Program-made: the position numbers and the translations under genes
Part shown: one piece after another, positions 45,790 through 54,675 of the stretch
Layout of the letters: every line of letters starts with the position of its first letter
Numbering within the stretch: position 1 is the stretch's first letter
The notes under the pieces: model-generated
Told to the model about the DNA's origin: nothing
The model's input: only the letters and a program-made list of their open reading frames with translations
Databases searched by the model: none
NCBI RefSeq assembly: GCF_014256275.1
Contig: NZ_JACCFE010000002.1
Location: 6,697,501-6,761,500 of the forward strand
Length of the DNA stretch: 64,000 nucleotides
Reading direction: 5' to 3'
Source: Rhodococcus sp. 4CII
Lineage (GTDB): Bacteria > Actinomycetota > Actinomycetes > Mycobacteriales > Mycobacteriaceae

Positions 45790-47034
45790 TCACAATTTAC
45801 GTGCGGAAATCTCGAACCCCGCGTCCCGCAGTCGTGCCACCAGCACGTCGCCGAGTGCCGTCGCGGGAGTGAGGACGCCGGCCGCGTCCGGAAGCGCGTC
45901 GCCGCCGAGGACGAGACTCAGCGCGGATTCACCGAGCATCACCGCGGTGGCGCTGTAACCGGGGTCGCCCTTCGCCTTCACCCGTGACGTGTAGTGCGCC
46001 CCCGTGGAGGTGGTCGTGTACAGGTCGATGGTGAAGTGGCCCTTCCGCTGCGCGTCCTCGCTGGGCCCGTCGCCCGGCGAGGGCAGGACGCGGTCGAGGA
46101 GGTAGCGCGTGGGTGGGATCGCCATCCCGACGACCATCGCGCCGAGTCCGGCCGCGACCGCACCCGCGACGACCGGTGTGAGCGGCGAGCTTCCGACGTT
46201 CATGACCTCCCGGTATTTGAACTGCCGGCCGTACGCCCAGTCCCGGAGCGCATTGCTGCGCCGCACGATCCGGGTGTTGTAGGGCCCCATGAAGAAGGGC
46301 GCCTTCCAGCCCTTCAGATCGGGAGCGATGTCCGTGCCGTTGACCACGTTCATGTCCGACTGCCTACCGAGGTCCGGTTCCTTCGCGAGGTCGGGGCTCA
46401 GCGAGTATGGCGACGCTGCGAGGCGCCGCAGCGCCGGATCCTTCTTCGACACGTCCACCTGGGTGCGCAAGGAATCGATCGTGCCGCCGCTGACACCGCC
46501 GCGTACGGACGTGACCACCAGCGTGGTGTCCGTGAGCTCGCCGGCGCCGTCGGCCTGGACCTTCCCGTGCAGCACGTGCACGCCGATGTCGGAGGGAACG
46601 GAATCGAAACCGCAGGAATGGACGATCCGGGCGCCGGTCTCGCGGGCCCGGTCGTGGTTGGCGTCGATGCTCTCGCGGGCGAACAGTACCTCCCCGGTGA
46701 GGTCGACGTAGTCCGTGCCCGCCTCGGCGCAGGCGGAGGCGAGAGCGTGGCCGTACTTGGCGTAGGGGCCGACCGTCGTCGCGACCACGCGGGTGCGTCC
46801 GGCCAGGGCGGCCAGCGATGCGGCGTCGTCGGAATTCGCGACGATGACGGGCCAGTCGGCCGCCCGCGGGCCGAGCGACGACCGTACCGCCTCGAGTTTG
46901 GCCGCCGTTCGCCCGGCGAGCGCGATCCGCACGCCGTCCGGGGCGTGCTGCGCGAGATAGTCGGCGAGAAGTTTGCCGACGAAACCGGTGGCCCCGTAGA
47001 CGACGAGATCCAATTCACGTGCGCTGTCTGTCAT
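45790..47034 (-). CDS. Saccharopine dehydrogenase-like / trans-acting enoyl reductase-like protein
   Basis: The 414-residue protein begins with a Rossmann motif (LVVYGATGFVGKLLADYLAQ, residues 10-29), followed by RVVATTVGPYAKYGHALASA and GTDYVDLTGEVLF, the family signature. A hydrophobic stretch (VVAGAVAAGLGAMVVGMAI, about residues 286-304) suggests membrane attachment. Relatives include Rv2449c and the Rv2953 trans-acting enoyl reductase of phenolic lipid synthesis. No lipid synthase is next to it. It has no close similarity in layout to the other saccharopine-like gene at 25203. Confidence 0.85.
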   Translation of the reverse strand: MTDSARELDLVVYGATGFVGKLLADYLAQHAPDGVRIALAGRTAAKLEAVRSSLGPRAADWPVIVANSDDAASLAALAGRTRVVATTVGPYAKYGHALASACAEAGTDYVDLTGEVLFARESIDANHDRARETGARIVHSCGFDSVPSDIGVHVLHGKVQADGAGELTDTTLVVTSVRGGVSGGTIDSLRTQVDVSKKDPALRRLAASPYSLSPDLAKEPDLGRQSDMNVVNGTDIAPDLKGWKAPFFMGPYNTRIVRRSNALRDWAYGRQFKYREVMNVGSSPLTPVVAGAVAAGLGAMVVGMAIPPTRYLLDRVLPSPGDGPSEDAQRKGHFTIDLYTTTSTGAHYTSRVKAKGDPGYSATAVMLGESALSLVLGGDALPDAAGVLTPATALGDVLVARLRDAGFEISARKL

Positions 47035-47070
47035 GGCACGACCCTACTCGCCGGTAGGGAGTGGGTGGGC

Positions 47071-47481
47071 TCAGACTCCGGCACCGCCGGGGCGGGTAGG
47101 TGCGAGGGGCGTCCGGGTGCGCATGCGGAGGACGAGGTACCCGACCCAGGAGGTGACGACGCCCAGCGCGACGAGCGTCTCGACCGCGCCGGCGGCCGAT
47201 TCCGGATAGACGACCCCGGTGAGGTAATGGGCGATGAAACCGGACGAGGGGAGTGGTTCCTGCCCGGCACGAACCCGGGCCCAGCTCTCCAGGTGCGTGA
47301 GTGGGCAGTCGATACCGACGAGGAGACCGGTGAAACCCCAGGCCACGGCAGCGAGGTGGAGTGCAATCGTGCGCGGCCAGTGCCAGGCGAGGAACCCGCC
47401 GCAGACGACGTACAGGATGAAGATCAGGTGCGCGACGACTGTGACGTCGGCGCCGATCTCATAGAAGACCACGCTCCCCAT
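47071..47481 (-). CDS. DUF2784 family membrane protein
   Basis: The 136-residue protein has three to four helices (VAHLIFILYVVCGGFLAWHW, IALHLAAVAWGFTGLLVGI, FIAHYLTGVVYP, ALGVVTSWVGYLVL) and the DUF2784 pattern CPLTHLESWARVRAG. Function unknown. It precedes the saccharopine-dehydrogenase-like gene by 36 bases on the same strand and may share its message. Confidence 0.82.
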   Translation of the reverse strand: MGSVVFYEIGADVTVVAHLIFILYVVCGGFLAWHWPRTIALHLAAVAWGFTGLLVGIDCPLTHLESWARVRAGQEPLPSSGFIAHYLTGVVYPESAAGAVETLVALGVVTSWVGYLVLRMRTRTPLAPTRPGGAGV

Positions 47482-47556
47482 CGATGCACCCCTGACGTCC
47501 GAAGTGTTCCCTACGCCATCGTAGGCGTCGCCCGGCCGGGTCCGCGCGGTATCGGT

Positions 47557-47973
47557 TCAGGCGGTGCCGCGCAGGTCTTCCTTGACCACCAGGATCGGAA
47601 TGTCGACCTCGAGGAGGAGCCGCTGCAGCCATCGTTCCAGCAGGAATTTGCCGACCGGCGACATGCGCCGGGTACCGACGACGAGAAGATCCGCACCGCT
47701 GCTGTCGACCAGGGTGCGCAGCGCGCTCACCTGATCTCCGTCGTGTTCGTTGGTGCGCAGTTCCCAGGACGACTCGCCGACCCCGCCAGCCTCGAGCGTG
47801 GCCTGGATCTCGGCGCGCAGAGCGGACCGGTCGGACTCGGCGTCCTGCTCGGGGTCGTCGTCGAGGACGTGGAGGACGAGTAGCTGTTCCCGTCGTTGCA
47901 CCGCCTCGCGGGCCGCGTGGACGATGGCCGCCCGGCCTTCCGGGCTGTCTCGGTGGACAACGGCTATCGCCAT
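47557..47973 (-). CDS. Universal stress protein (UspA-like)
   Basis: The 138-residue protein has the Usp fold pattern (MAIAVVHRDSPEGRAAIVHA, QLLVLHVLDDD, GADLLVVGTRR, DIPILVVKEDL). The nucleotide-binding GX2GX9G(S/T) motif is not intact: after VGTRRMSPVGKFLLER the usual Gly-Ser is replaced, so ATP binding is doubtful. GGGAGG lies six bases before the ATG. It stands alone between DUF2784 and the SDR gene, all on the minus strand. Confidence 0.85.
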   Translation of the reverse strand: MAIAVVHRDSPEGRAAIVHAAREAVQRREQLLVLHVLDDDPEQDAESDRSALRAEIQATLEAGGVGESSWELRTNEHDGDQVSALRTLVDSSGADLLVVGTRRMSPVGKFLLERWLQRLLLEVDIPILVVKEDLRGTA

Positions 47974-48077
47974 GAAGGGCCTCCCTGTTCAAGGATCGGT
48001 ACGACCCCATTATCCCCGTGCCGGAGAATGCTCCCACTGTGTCGATGCTCTCGTCGGCGGATCCGGACGGTGCTCGA

Positions 48078-49532
48078 TCACCACGGTGAGGGCTCGTAGT
48101 CCTTCAGGAAACAGCCGTGCAGATCGACGCCCTGCTCACCCTGGACGATGGGATCGTAGACGCGGGCGGCGCCGTCGACGAGGTCGAGCGGGGCGTGGAA
48201 CCCCTCGTCGGCCAGGCGCATCTTGGTGTAGTGCGGCCGCTCGTCGGTGATCCACCCGGTGTCCACGGCGGTCATGAGGATGCCGTCGTCGAGCATCTCC
48301 TTGGCGCTCGTGCGGGTGAGCATGTTCAGCGCGGCCTTCGCCATGTTGGTGTGCGGATGCCCCGGACCCTTGTAGGCGCGGCTGAACTGTCCCTCCATCG
48401 CGGAGACGTTCACCACGTACTTGCGGCGGGCGCCGGCCGCCGCCATCGTGGGACGCAGGCGGGACACGAGAATGAACGGCGCGACCGAGTTGCACAACTG
48501 CACCTCGAGCAGCTCGATCGGGTCGACCTCCTCGACCGTCTGGACCCAGCTGTTGGTGTGCGCCAGATCGGGCAACAGGCCTCCGGCGTCGATCGCGAGA
48601 CCCTGGTCGATGCGTTCGGGCGACGCCGACTTCGCGACCAGCGCGAGCGAGCTCACGGCGTCGGGGGACAGCGCGGCGCCCGCCATCGCGGACACGTCGG
48701 ACAGTGAGCCCGCGAGTGCTGCCGGGTGGGCATCGCTGGTCTTCCCGAACGTCAGGACGTCGGGCAGGTCGCCGGAGGGCAGGGCGCCGGACTCGGCGTC
48801 CGCGAGTGCGCTGTAGGCGCCGGGGGAGCGCCGGACTGTCTGTGCGGCGTTGTTGATCAGGATGTCCAGCGGGCCCTGCGCTGCAACGGAATCGGCGAGC
48901 GCCACGACCTGCGCCGGATCACGCAGATCGATACCGACGACCCGCAGGCGGTGGATCCACTGGTCGCTGTCCTCCATCGCCTTGAACCGGCGGATGGCGT
49001 CGTTGGGGAACCGTGTGGTGATCGTGGTGTGGGCGCCGTCGCGCAGCAACCGCAGCGCGATGTACATGCCGATCTTGGCGCGGCCACCGGTCAGCAGTGC
49101 CCGGCGTCCGGTGAGGTCGGCGCGCGCGTCCCGTTTGGCCCGGCTCTTCGTCGCGCACTCGGGGCACAGCTGGTGGTAGAAGGCGTCGACCCTGGTGTAG
49201 CGCTGCTTGCAGATGTAGCAGGGGCGGGGCCGGATGAGGGTTCCTGCAGACGCGCCGTCGGCGTTCGACGTGAGCGGGATGCCCGCGGTCTCGTCGTCGA
49301 TCCGATCGGGTGACCCGGTCGCGGTCGCGGCGACGACCTGCCGGTCGGCCTCGGAGACGGCGTCCCGGGCGGCGATGCGCCGACGCTTCTTCAGCTTCTT
49401 GAAGAGGTGACCGACGGCACGCTGGACCGTGACGGAATCGGGATCCGCATCGTCGAGTTCCGCCGCCTGATCGAGAACCTTCAGGCAGACCTCGAGATCC
49501 GCCGGATCGATCGTCGTCGTTGTTTCACCCAT
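48078..49532 (-). CDS. Zinc-ribbon / short-chain dehydrogenase fusion protein
   Basis: The 484-residue protein has a helical N-terminal region (residues 1-100, with basic GHLFKKLKKRRRIAARD), a CxxC-x17-CxxC zinc-ribbon-like element (CYICKQRYTRVDAFYHQLC-PEC, about 104-125) and a long SDR domain (LTGGRAKIGMYIALRLLRDG, LINNAAQTV, VVNVSAMEG). The site corresponding to the catalytic YxxxK reads TNMAK, so the Tyr is absent while the Lys and Ser remain. A central insertion of about 90 residues follows NNAAQ. MGETTTT at 49532 is chosen over the longer frame (49550) because it lies behind GAGGG. Function unknown. Confidence 0.85.
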   Translation of the reverse strand: MGETTTTIDPADLEVCLKVLDQAAELDDADPDSVTVQRAVGHLFKKLKKRRRIAARDAVSEADRQVVAATATGSPDRIDDETAGIPLTSNADGASAGTLIRPRPCYICKQRYTRVDAFYHQLCPECATKSRAKRDARADLTGRRALLTGGRAKIGMYIALRLLRDGAHTTITTRFPNDAIRRFKAMEDSDQWIHRLRVVGIDLRDPAQVVALADSVAAQGPLDILINNAAQTVRRSPGAYSALADAESGALPSGDLPDVLTFGKTSDAHPAALAGSLSDVSAMAGAALSPDAVSSLALVAKSASPERIDQGLAIDAGGLLPDLAHTNSWVQTVEEVDPIELLEVQLCNSVAPFILVSRLRPTMAAAGARRKYVVNVSAMEGQFSRAYKGPGHPHTNMAKAALNMLTRTSAKEMLDDGILMTAVDTGWITDERPHYTKMRLADEGFHAPLDLVDGAARVYDPIVQGEQGVDLHGCFLKDYEPSPW

Positions 49533-49552
49533 CGAACTTCGCCCTCTCACGA

Positions 49553-49585
49553 AGAAAGCCCCGGTTCGATGAACCGGGGCTTTCT
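49553..49585. terminator. Hairpin between tRNA-Leu and the SDR fusion gene
   Basis: AGAAAGCCCCGGTTC / GAACCGGGGCTTTCT (49553-49567 and 49571-49585) forms a perfect 15-bp stem with a three-base loop. It lies 19 bases 3' of the minus-strand tRNA-Leu gene and so probably ends its transcript. Confidence 0.9.
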
Positions 49586-49604
49586 CGTCTGTCTCAACTC
49601 AGAG

Positions 49605-49690
49605 TGTCCGAGGGGGGACTTGAACCCCCACGTCCGTTAATAGGACACTAGCACCTCAAGCTAGCGCGTCTGCCATTCCGCCACTCGGAC
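49605..49690 (-). tRNA. tRNA-Leu (GAG)
   Basis: An 86-nt class II tRNA: acceptor stem GTCCGAG/CTCGGAC, discriminator A, anticodon arm CTAGC-TTGAGGT-GCTAG (anticodon GAG), a long variable arm typical of Leu, and T arm GGTTCAAGTCC. The CCA end is not encoded. It lies at the left border of the third conserved block. Confidence 0.96.
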
Positions 49691-49801
49691 TTGCCTGCCC
49701 CCATTTCCTGGGTGCTGCAAAAGATTAACCGATGAACCGCCACGGCCCAAATCGCCCCTCTCACCGGAGCGTTTCCGCTGCTCCGGTGGTAGGAAAGTGG
49801 A

Positions 49802-51154
49802 GTGCCAACTACACAGGAAACCCCAGGCCAGGGTCGCGCCGAAGCCGAAGTCGTGGAACTCGTCAGTTCACTGATCCGCTTCGACACGTCCAACACCGGA
49901 GAACTCGCCACGACGAAGGGCGAGCGCGAGTGTGCGCAGTGGGTGGCGGCCCAACTGCAGGAAGTGGGTTACGAGACCGAGTACGTGGAGTCGGGGGCAC
50001 CCGGCCGCGGCAACGTGTTCGCGCGGCTGAAGGGTGCGAACCCCGACCGCGGCGCGTTGCTGCTGCACGGTCACCTCGACGTCGTCCCCGCCGAGCCGGC
50101 CGACTGGCGTGTCCACCCGTTCTCCGGAGCTGTCGAGGACGGTTACGTGTGGGGTCGCGGCGCAGTCGACATGAAGGACATGGTCGGGATGATCCTGGCG
50201 GTCGCCCGCCAATTCAAGGCCGAGGGGGTCGTTCCTCCCCGCGACCTCGTGTTCGCGTTCGTCGCCGACGAGGAGGCCGGTGGCAAGTACGGCTGCCAGT
50301 GGCTGGTCGAGAATCGTCCCGACCTGTTCGAGGGCGTCACGGAAGCGGTCGGCGAGGTCGGCGGCTTCTCCCTGACCGTTGCTCGCCCGGACGGCACCGA
50401 CCGCAGGCTCTATCTCGTGGAGACCGCGGAGAAGGGTCTCGGATGGATGCGGCTCACGGCCAAGGGGCGGGCCGGACACGGTTCGTTCCTGCACGGCGAG
50501 AACGCCGTCACCATCCTGGCTCAGGCGGTCGCCCGGCTGGGCGCGCACACGTTCCCGCTGGTCATGTCCGACTCGGTGGCCGAATTCCTCGCGGCGGCCG
50601 GCGAGGAGACCGGACTCGACTTCGACCCCACGTCGCCGGACCTCCACGGCACCCTCGCGAAACTCGGCACCATCGCCAACATCATCGGCGCCACGCTCCA
50701 CGACACCGCGAACCCGACCATGCTGTCGGCCGGCTACAAGGCCAACGTCATCCCGCAGACCGCCGAAGCCGTGGTCGACTGCCGCATCCTGCCCGGCAGG
50801 CAGGCCGAGTTCGAGGCAACGATCGACGAACTCATCGGGCCGGACGTCTCGCGTGAATGGATCACCAAGCTCGACTCCTACGAGACCACGTTCGACGGGG
50901 ACCTCGTCGACGCGATGAACGACGCGATCCTCGCGCACGATCCCGACGCCCGGACCGTGCCGTACATGCTGTCGGGCGGAACCGACGCCAAGGCGTTCGC
51001 GAAGCTCGGCATCCGGTGCTTCGGGTTCGCTCCGCTGCAGTTGCCGGCCGACCTCGATTTCAGTGCGCTGTTCCACGGCGTCGACGAACGGGTACCCGTC
51101 GACGCACTACTGTTCGGGACACGCGTGCTGGAACATTTTCTGCTCCACAGCTGA
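49802..51154 (+). CDS. M20-family metallopeptidase (Rv2141c-type)
   Basis: The 450-residue protein has the dinuclear zinc ligands of the M20 family: LLHGHLDVVP (His, Asp), GRGAVDMKDM (Asp bridging), VADEEAGG (catalytic Glu and Glu ligand) and a C-terminal FHGVDERVP (His). It probably cleaves dipeptides or N-acyl amino acids. GTG 49802 is used, with AGTGGAG upstream. A 111-base gap separates it from the divergent tRNA-Leu gene. Position next to a PEBP gene and pyrD matches Rv2141c-Rv2140c-Rv2139. Confidence 0.92.
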   Translation: MPTTQETPGQGRAEAEVVELVSSLIRFDTSNTGELATTKGERECAQWVAAQLQEVGYETEYVESGAPGRGNVFARLKGANPDRGALLLHGHLDVVPAEPADWRVHPFSGAVEDGYVWGRGAVDMKDMVGMILAVARQFKAEGVVPPRDLVFAFVADEEAGGKYGCQWLVENRPDLFEGVTEAVGEVGGFSLTVARPDGTDRRLYLVETAEKGLGWMRLTAKGRAGHGSFLHGENAVTILAQAVARLGAHTFPLVMSDSVAEFLAAAGEETGLDFDPTSPDLHGTLAKLGTIANIIGATLHDTANPTMLSAGYKANVIPQTAEAVVDCRILPGRQAEFEATIDELIGPDVSREWITKLDSYETTFDGDLVDAMNDAILAHDPDARTVPYMLSGGTDAKAFAKLGIRCFGFAPLQLPADLDFSALFHGVDERVPVDALLFGTRVLEHFLLHS

Positions 51155-51188
51155 TCCGAAAACCGATACGCGACAAGAGAGGACCCGC

Positions 51189-51719
51189 ATGTCACACGAC
51201 CCGTACGAGGCCCTACCCGACCTGCCGAGTTTCGAGCTGACCTCCACCGACGTCACCGACGGGCAGCCGCTGAACAAGGACCAGGTCAGCGGAATCTTCG
51301 GCGCCGGCGGCTACGACAACTCACCGCAGCTGTCGTGGTCGGGATTCCCCGCCGAGACCAAGAGCTTCGCGGTGACGGTGTACGACCCCGACGCGCCGAC
51401 GGCGTCCGGGTTCTGGCACTGGGCGGTCGCGAACATTCCGGCCGACACGACGACGCTGGTGAACGGCGCGGGCGACGACGACGGAACCGGGCTCCCGGCC
51501 GGGGCGATCACCCTGAAGAACGACGCCGGACTGCGCCGTTTCCTCGGCGCCGCTCCGCCGGAAGGTCACGGTCCGCACCGATACATCATCGCGGTCCACG
51601 CGCTCGACGTGGAGACCCTCGACGGGGTCACGGCCGACTCGACACCGGCGTTCCTGGGTTTCAACCTGTTCTCCCACGCCATCGCGCGCGCGAAGATCCA
51701 GGGGACGTACGAGCAGTAG
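51189..51719 (+). CDS. PEBP/YbhB-family protein (Rv2140c-type)
   Basis: The 176-residue protein has the phosphatidylethanolamine-binding fold motifs SFAVTVYDPDAPTASGFWHW and GPHRYIIAVHALDV, with the ligand pocket residues intact. Length equals the mycobacterial protein as I recall it. ATG 51189 has GAGAGG upstream. It is 34 bases behind the peptidase gene and ends in a strong terminator. Ligand unknown. Confidence 0.93.
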   Translation: MSHDPYEALPDLPSFELTSTDVTDGQPLNKDQVSGIFGAGGYDNSPQLSWSGFPAETKSFAVTVYDPDAPTASGFWHWAVANIPADTTTLVNGAGDDDGTGLPAGAITLKNDAGLRRFLGAAPPEGHGPHRYIIAVHALDVETLDGVTADSTPAFLGFNLFSHAIARAKIQGTYEQ

Positions 51720-51735
51720 ATCCGGATAGAACACG

Positions 51736-51770
51736 GGTGGCCGGCGAATCCTCGGGATTCGCCGGCCACC
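51736..51770. terminator. Bidirectional terminator between the PEBP gene and pyrD
   Basis: GGTGGCCGGCGAATCC / GGATTCGCCGGCCACC (51736-51751 and 51755-51770) forms a perfect 16-bp stem with loop TCG in the 70-base gap between two convergent genes. Confidence 0.92.
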
Positions 51771-51789
51771 GGTCTCTGCGCGGAACGGG

Positions 51790-52860
51790 TCAGCGCACGG
51801 CACCCGCACCGACCGCGTCGGCGACGGACGAGTATCCGGCCTCACGGACCTTCCGCGCCAGCCCCCGGTGGATTCGCCGGGCCCAGAAGGGCCCCCCGTA
51901 GATAAAGCCCGTGTACCCCTGCACGAGGGACGCCCCGGCCAGGATCCGTTCCCATGCCTGGTCGACGGTCTCGATGCCACCCACGGAGATCAGCACCAGA
52001 CGGTCACCGACCCGTGCGTGCAGACGGCGGAGAACCTCGAGGGATCGTTCGGCGACCGGGGGCCCGGACAGTCCGCCCGCACCGATCGCCGTGACCTCGG
52101 CGTCCGGGGTGTTCAGTCCGTCGCGGCGGATGGTGGTGTTGGTCGCGACGATCCCGGCGAGACCGAGTTCGAGGGCGAGATCCGCGACTGCATCGACGTC
52201 GTCGTCGGACAGGTCCGGCGCGATCTTCACCAGAACGGGGACGGTCACGGTGTCGAGAACGGCCTGCAGGAGGGGCCGGAGGGATTCGACGGCCTGCAGG
52301 TCCCGCAGTCCCGGGGTGTTCGGTGAGCTGACGTTGACCACCATGAAATCGGCGAGCGGGCCGAGCAGTTGCGCGCTGGCCGTGTAGTCGGCCGGGGCGT
52401 CCGCGGCGTCGACGATCTTGGTCTTGCCGATGTTCGCGCCGATCGGGACGCCGGCCCTGCGCCGGCGGAGGTGATTGGCTGCGTTGCCCGCGCCGTGGTT
52501 GTTGAAACCCATCCGGTTGATCAGGGCGCGGTCCGCGGGGAGCCGGAACAAGCGGGGAGACGGGTTGCCGGGCTGTGCCTGCGCGGTGACGGTGCCCACC
52601 TCGGCGAACCCGAATCCGAGGGGACCCCAGGTGTCCACGCCGGTCGCATCCTTGTCGAACCCGGCGGCCAATCCGAGCGGCGCGGGGAAGTCGAGTCCGA
52701 ACACGGTGTTGCGCAGCACCGGATCGTCCACGACGAGAACCCCCCCGACGAGGCGGCGCAGCGGCGAGAACCGTGTGACCAGGCGCATCGCCGCGAAGGC
52801 CAGATGATGAATTCGCTCCGGAGGAAAGCGGAACATCACCCTCAAGAGCAGGTGGTACAA
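51790..52860 (-). CDS. pyrD: Dihydroorotate dehydrogenase (quinone), class 2
   Basis: The 356-residue membrane-associated flavoenzyme oxidises dihydroorotate in pyrimidine synthesis. Motifs: GLAAGFDKDATG, LINRMGFNNHG, VNVSSPNTPGLRDLQ with the class-2 catalytic Ser, LVKIAPDLS and ISVGGIET. The amphipathic N-terminal helix (YHLLLRVMFRFPPERIHHLAF) is the quinone tunnel. TTG 52860 is chosen because it gives this helix and the usual length and has GGGAGA six bases upstream; ATG 52893 would overlap the preceding gene. The gene follows the DUF5703 gene by 10 bases. Confidence 0.94.
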   Translation of the reverse strand: MYHLLLRVMFRFPPERIHHLAFAAMRLVTRFSPLRRLVGGVLVVDDPVLRNTVFGLDFPAPLGLAAGFDKDATGVDTWGPLGFGFAEVGTVTAQAQPGNPSPRLFRLPADRALINRMGFNNHGAGNAANHLRRRRAGVPIGANIGKTKIVDAADAPADYTASAQLLGPLADFMVVNVSSPNTPGLRDLQAVESLRPLLQAVLDTVTVPVLVKIAPDLSDDDVDAVADLALELGLAGIVATNTTIRRDGLNTPDAEVTAIGAGGLSGPPVAERSLEVLRRLHARVGDRLVLISVGGIETVDQAWERILAGASLVQGYTGFIYGGPFWARRIHRGLARKVREAGYSSVADAVGAGAVR

Positions 52861-52870
52861 GGAGGTCTCC

Positions 52871-53116
52871 CTAGATTGCAGGGTCGGGGACATGGTGCGC
52901 GGTTTTCCTTCGCTTGAGCAGGACACGGCGGCTTCCGTCGGAGTACAGGCGGACGCGCGACAGCTCCCAGCCGCCGAACTCCGCCTGGATGGCAAGTCTC
53001 ATCGAGGCGCTGATGCGCGTGACGTCGGGTGGCAGCCGCAGTGGTACGTATTCGAAGTCCTCGGATTCGGTCTCCCACCCCGAGGGGAGTCGACGTGAAT
53101 GGGAATGCGATGCCAT
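52871..53116 (-). CDS. DUF5703-like small protein
   Basis: The 81-residue protein contains WETESEDFEYVPLRLPPDVTR and LRLAIQAEFGGWELSRVRLY-like sequence, which I recognise as the small DUF5703 family of actinobacteria. Role unknown. It directly abuts the lipoprotein gene (no bases between) and precedes pyrD by 10 bases, so lipoprotein-DUF5703-pyrD form an operon. Confidence 0.8.
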   Translation of the reverse strand: MASHSHSRRLPSGWETESEDFEYVPLRLPPDVTRISASMRLAIQAEFGGWELSRVRLYSDGSRRVLLKRRKTAHHVPDPAI

Positions 53117-54127
53117 CTACGAACTCCTCGTCGGGATCTGCTGCAGGCCGTCTCCCGTCGCGGATCCGATCAGGAGGTCACCGTTCACGGTATCGACAGT
53201 GACGGAGTTCGGCTGCCGGACGGTCGGATAGCGTGCAGTTTCCACGCCCACACCGCTCGACAGATCGAATCCGACCACTTCGTTGGTCCCGGTCAGTGTG
53301 ACCCACGCCCGGTCGGCGGTGTCGTCGTAGGCGACGGCGTACGGCGCGAGGCCGGTGGGAAAACGCTGGCGCAGCATCAGGGTGTCGGTGGTGTACGCGA
53401 GCAGTTCGTCGCCGGTGGTGTCGGTGACGAGGATGCGCCCGTAATGATCGGTCGTGAGCTGGGTGGCACCCTCCCCGGCCCGCAAGGCGACGCCGAGCGC
53501 GGAACCGGGGACGTCGACGGCGGTGACGGACGTCTGACCACGGTCGAGTGCGGTGAGGGAGTCGTCGACGACGGCCAGCCCGTCGACGGACGTCAAGCCG
53601 CCGATCACCTGTGATTCGTTCGTTTCGGTGTTCACGATGTGAATCTCGCCATTGCTCAGACCCATTGCGAGCCGTCCGTCGGGCAGTTCGGCCACCGAGC
53701 GCACATCGCCGCTCGCGGGCACGAACGTCACGGTGCCCGTCCGCAGATCCAGGCGTCCTACCTGCGTGTTCATGGCCAGGAGCGCGACACCGCCGCGCGC
53801 GAGCGAGACCTGCGCAACGGCGCCGTCCAGCGGGACCACCCGCGGAGCGGCGGCGAAATCCCCGGCCGGGAACAGGAGGATCTGGTTGTTCTCACCCCCC
53901 AGGACGACGGTCGTACCGGTCTCGGGGTCGTACGTGGTGGAATCGATCGGCAAGCCGACGGGGTGGACGACTCCCGCGGGGGTGGTGCTCTGGGTGGGGG
54001 ACTGCGCGGCAGTCGCGGGTGCGATCGTGATCGCCTGATCCTCGTCGGAGTTCGACGAACAACCCGTGACCAGCAGAAACGCCAGTCCGATACACGAGGC
54101 GACGACGCGCACTCCCGGTCTACCCAT
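53117..54127 (-). CDS. Secreted lipoprotein with beta-propeller repeats (LprL place)
   Basis: The 336-residue protein has a lipoprotein signal with lipobox LVTGC (Cys near residue 23), a Ser/Thr/Pro linker and YVTN/NHL-like strand repeats (GQTSVTAVDVPGSALGVALR, YGRILVTDTTGDELLAY, AYDDTADRAWVTLTGTNEVV). Propellers of this kind bind ligands or proteins at the cell surface. The place matches Rv2138 (LprL). A 185-base gap separates it from the divergent small gene at 54313; that gap shows no gene. Confidence 0.87.
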   Translation of the reverse strand: MGRPGVRVVASCIGLAFLLVTGCSSNSDEDQAITIAPATAAQSPTQSTTPAGVVHPVGLPIDSTTYDPETGTTVVLGGENNQILLFPAGDFAAAPRVVPLDGAVAQVSLARGGVALLAMNTQVGRLDLRTGTVTFVPASGDVRSVAELPDGRLAMGLSNGEIHIVNTETNESQVIGGLTSVDGLAVVDDSLTALDRGQTSVTAVDVPGSALGVALRAGEGATQLTTDHYGRILVTDTTGDELLAYTTDTLMLRQRFPTGLAPYAVAYDDTADRAWVTLTGTNEVVGFDLSSGVGVETARYPTVRQPNSVTVDTVNGDLLIGSATGDGLQQIPTRSS

Positions 54128-54312
54128 GTGCTGCTCCTCGGGGTTCTCTCATCGACCTACACCTGCACAACTGTCCACTAGCATCCCTGATCCGCGAAAC
54201 GCCTACGAATTCGGTCGGCGCCGAGCGGGTTCGGAGGCGATACCGTAAGGACCATCGACCCCGCGCCCGGCGGTTTCCCGACCACCCGGCCCAGGTCATC
54301 GAGGAGAAGGCC

Positions 54313-54666
54313 GTGGAAATACCCGAATCGAAGACGTTCACCGTCGAAGACATCTCGGTAGGACCGCATGCGCACGGCTTCGGCCGGACCGCGGAAGGAA
54401 ACTCCTACGCATTCCGGGTGCGCAAGAGCACGATGCACGTCGAGGTCTACCGTGCCGACGTCGAAACCGAGGTACCGGCGCCGGACGACATCGTGGCGTC
54501 GTCGCGGCGATCGGTCCGCGAGATCGACCTGACCGACGAACGGAGCATCGTCGCCGTCGTGCGAGACGCAGTATCGGATCCCGACTCCCTGTCGGCACGA
54601 CCGGAGGACGGGATGACGGTGCGGGCGGTCCTCAGCAGGCTGGGGGTCGTCATCGACGGACTCTGA
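54313..54666 (+). CDS. Hypothetical protein (Rv2137c place)
   Basis: A 117-residue acidic protein (EIPESKTFTVEDISVGPHAH ... VRKSTMHVEVYRADVETEVP). I recognise no domain. GTG 54313 has an excellent GAGGAGAAGG just ahead, so it is a real gene. By place and strand it corresponds to Rv2137c in the mycobacterial order. It converges with the hmuV gene (nine-base gap). Confidence 0.75.
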   Translation: MEIPESKTFTVEDISVGPHAHGFGRTAEGNSYAFRVRKSTMHVEVYRADVETEVPAPDDIVASSRRSVREIDLTDERSIVAVVRDAVSDPDSLSARPEDGMTVRAVLSRLGVVIDGL

Positions 54667-54675
54667 CCACCCCGC

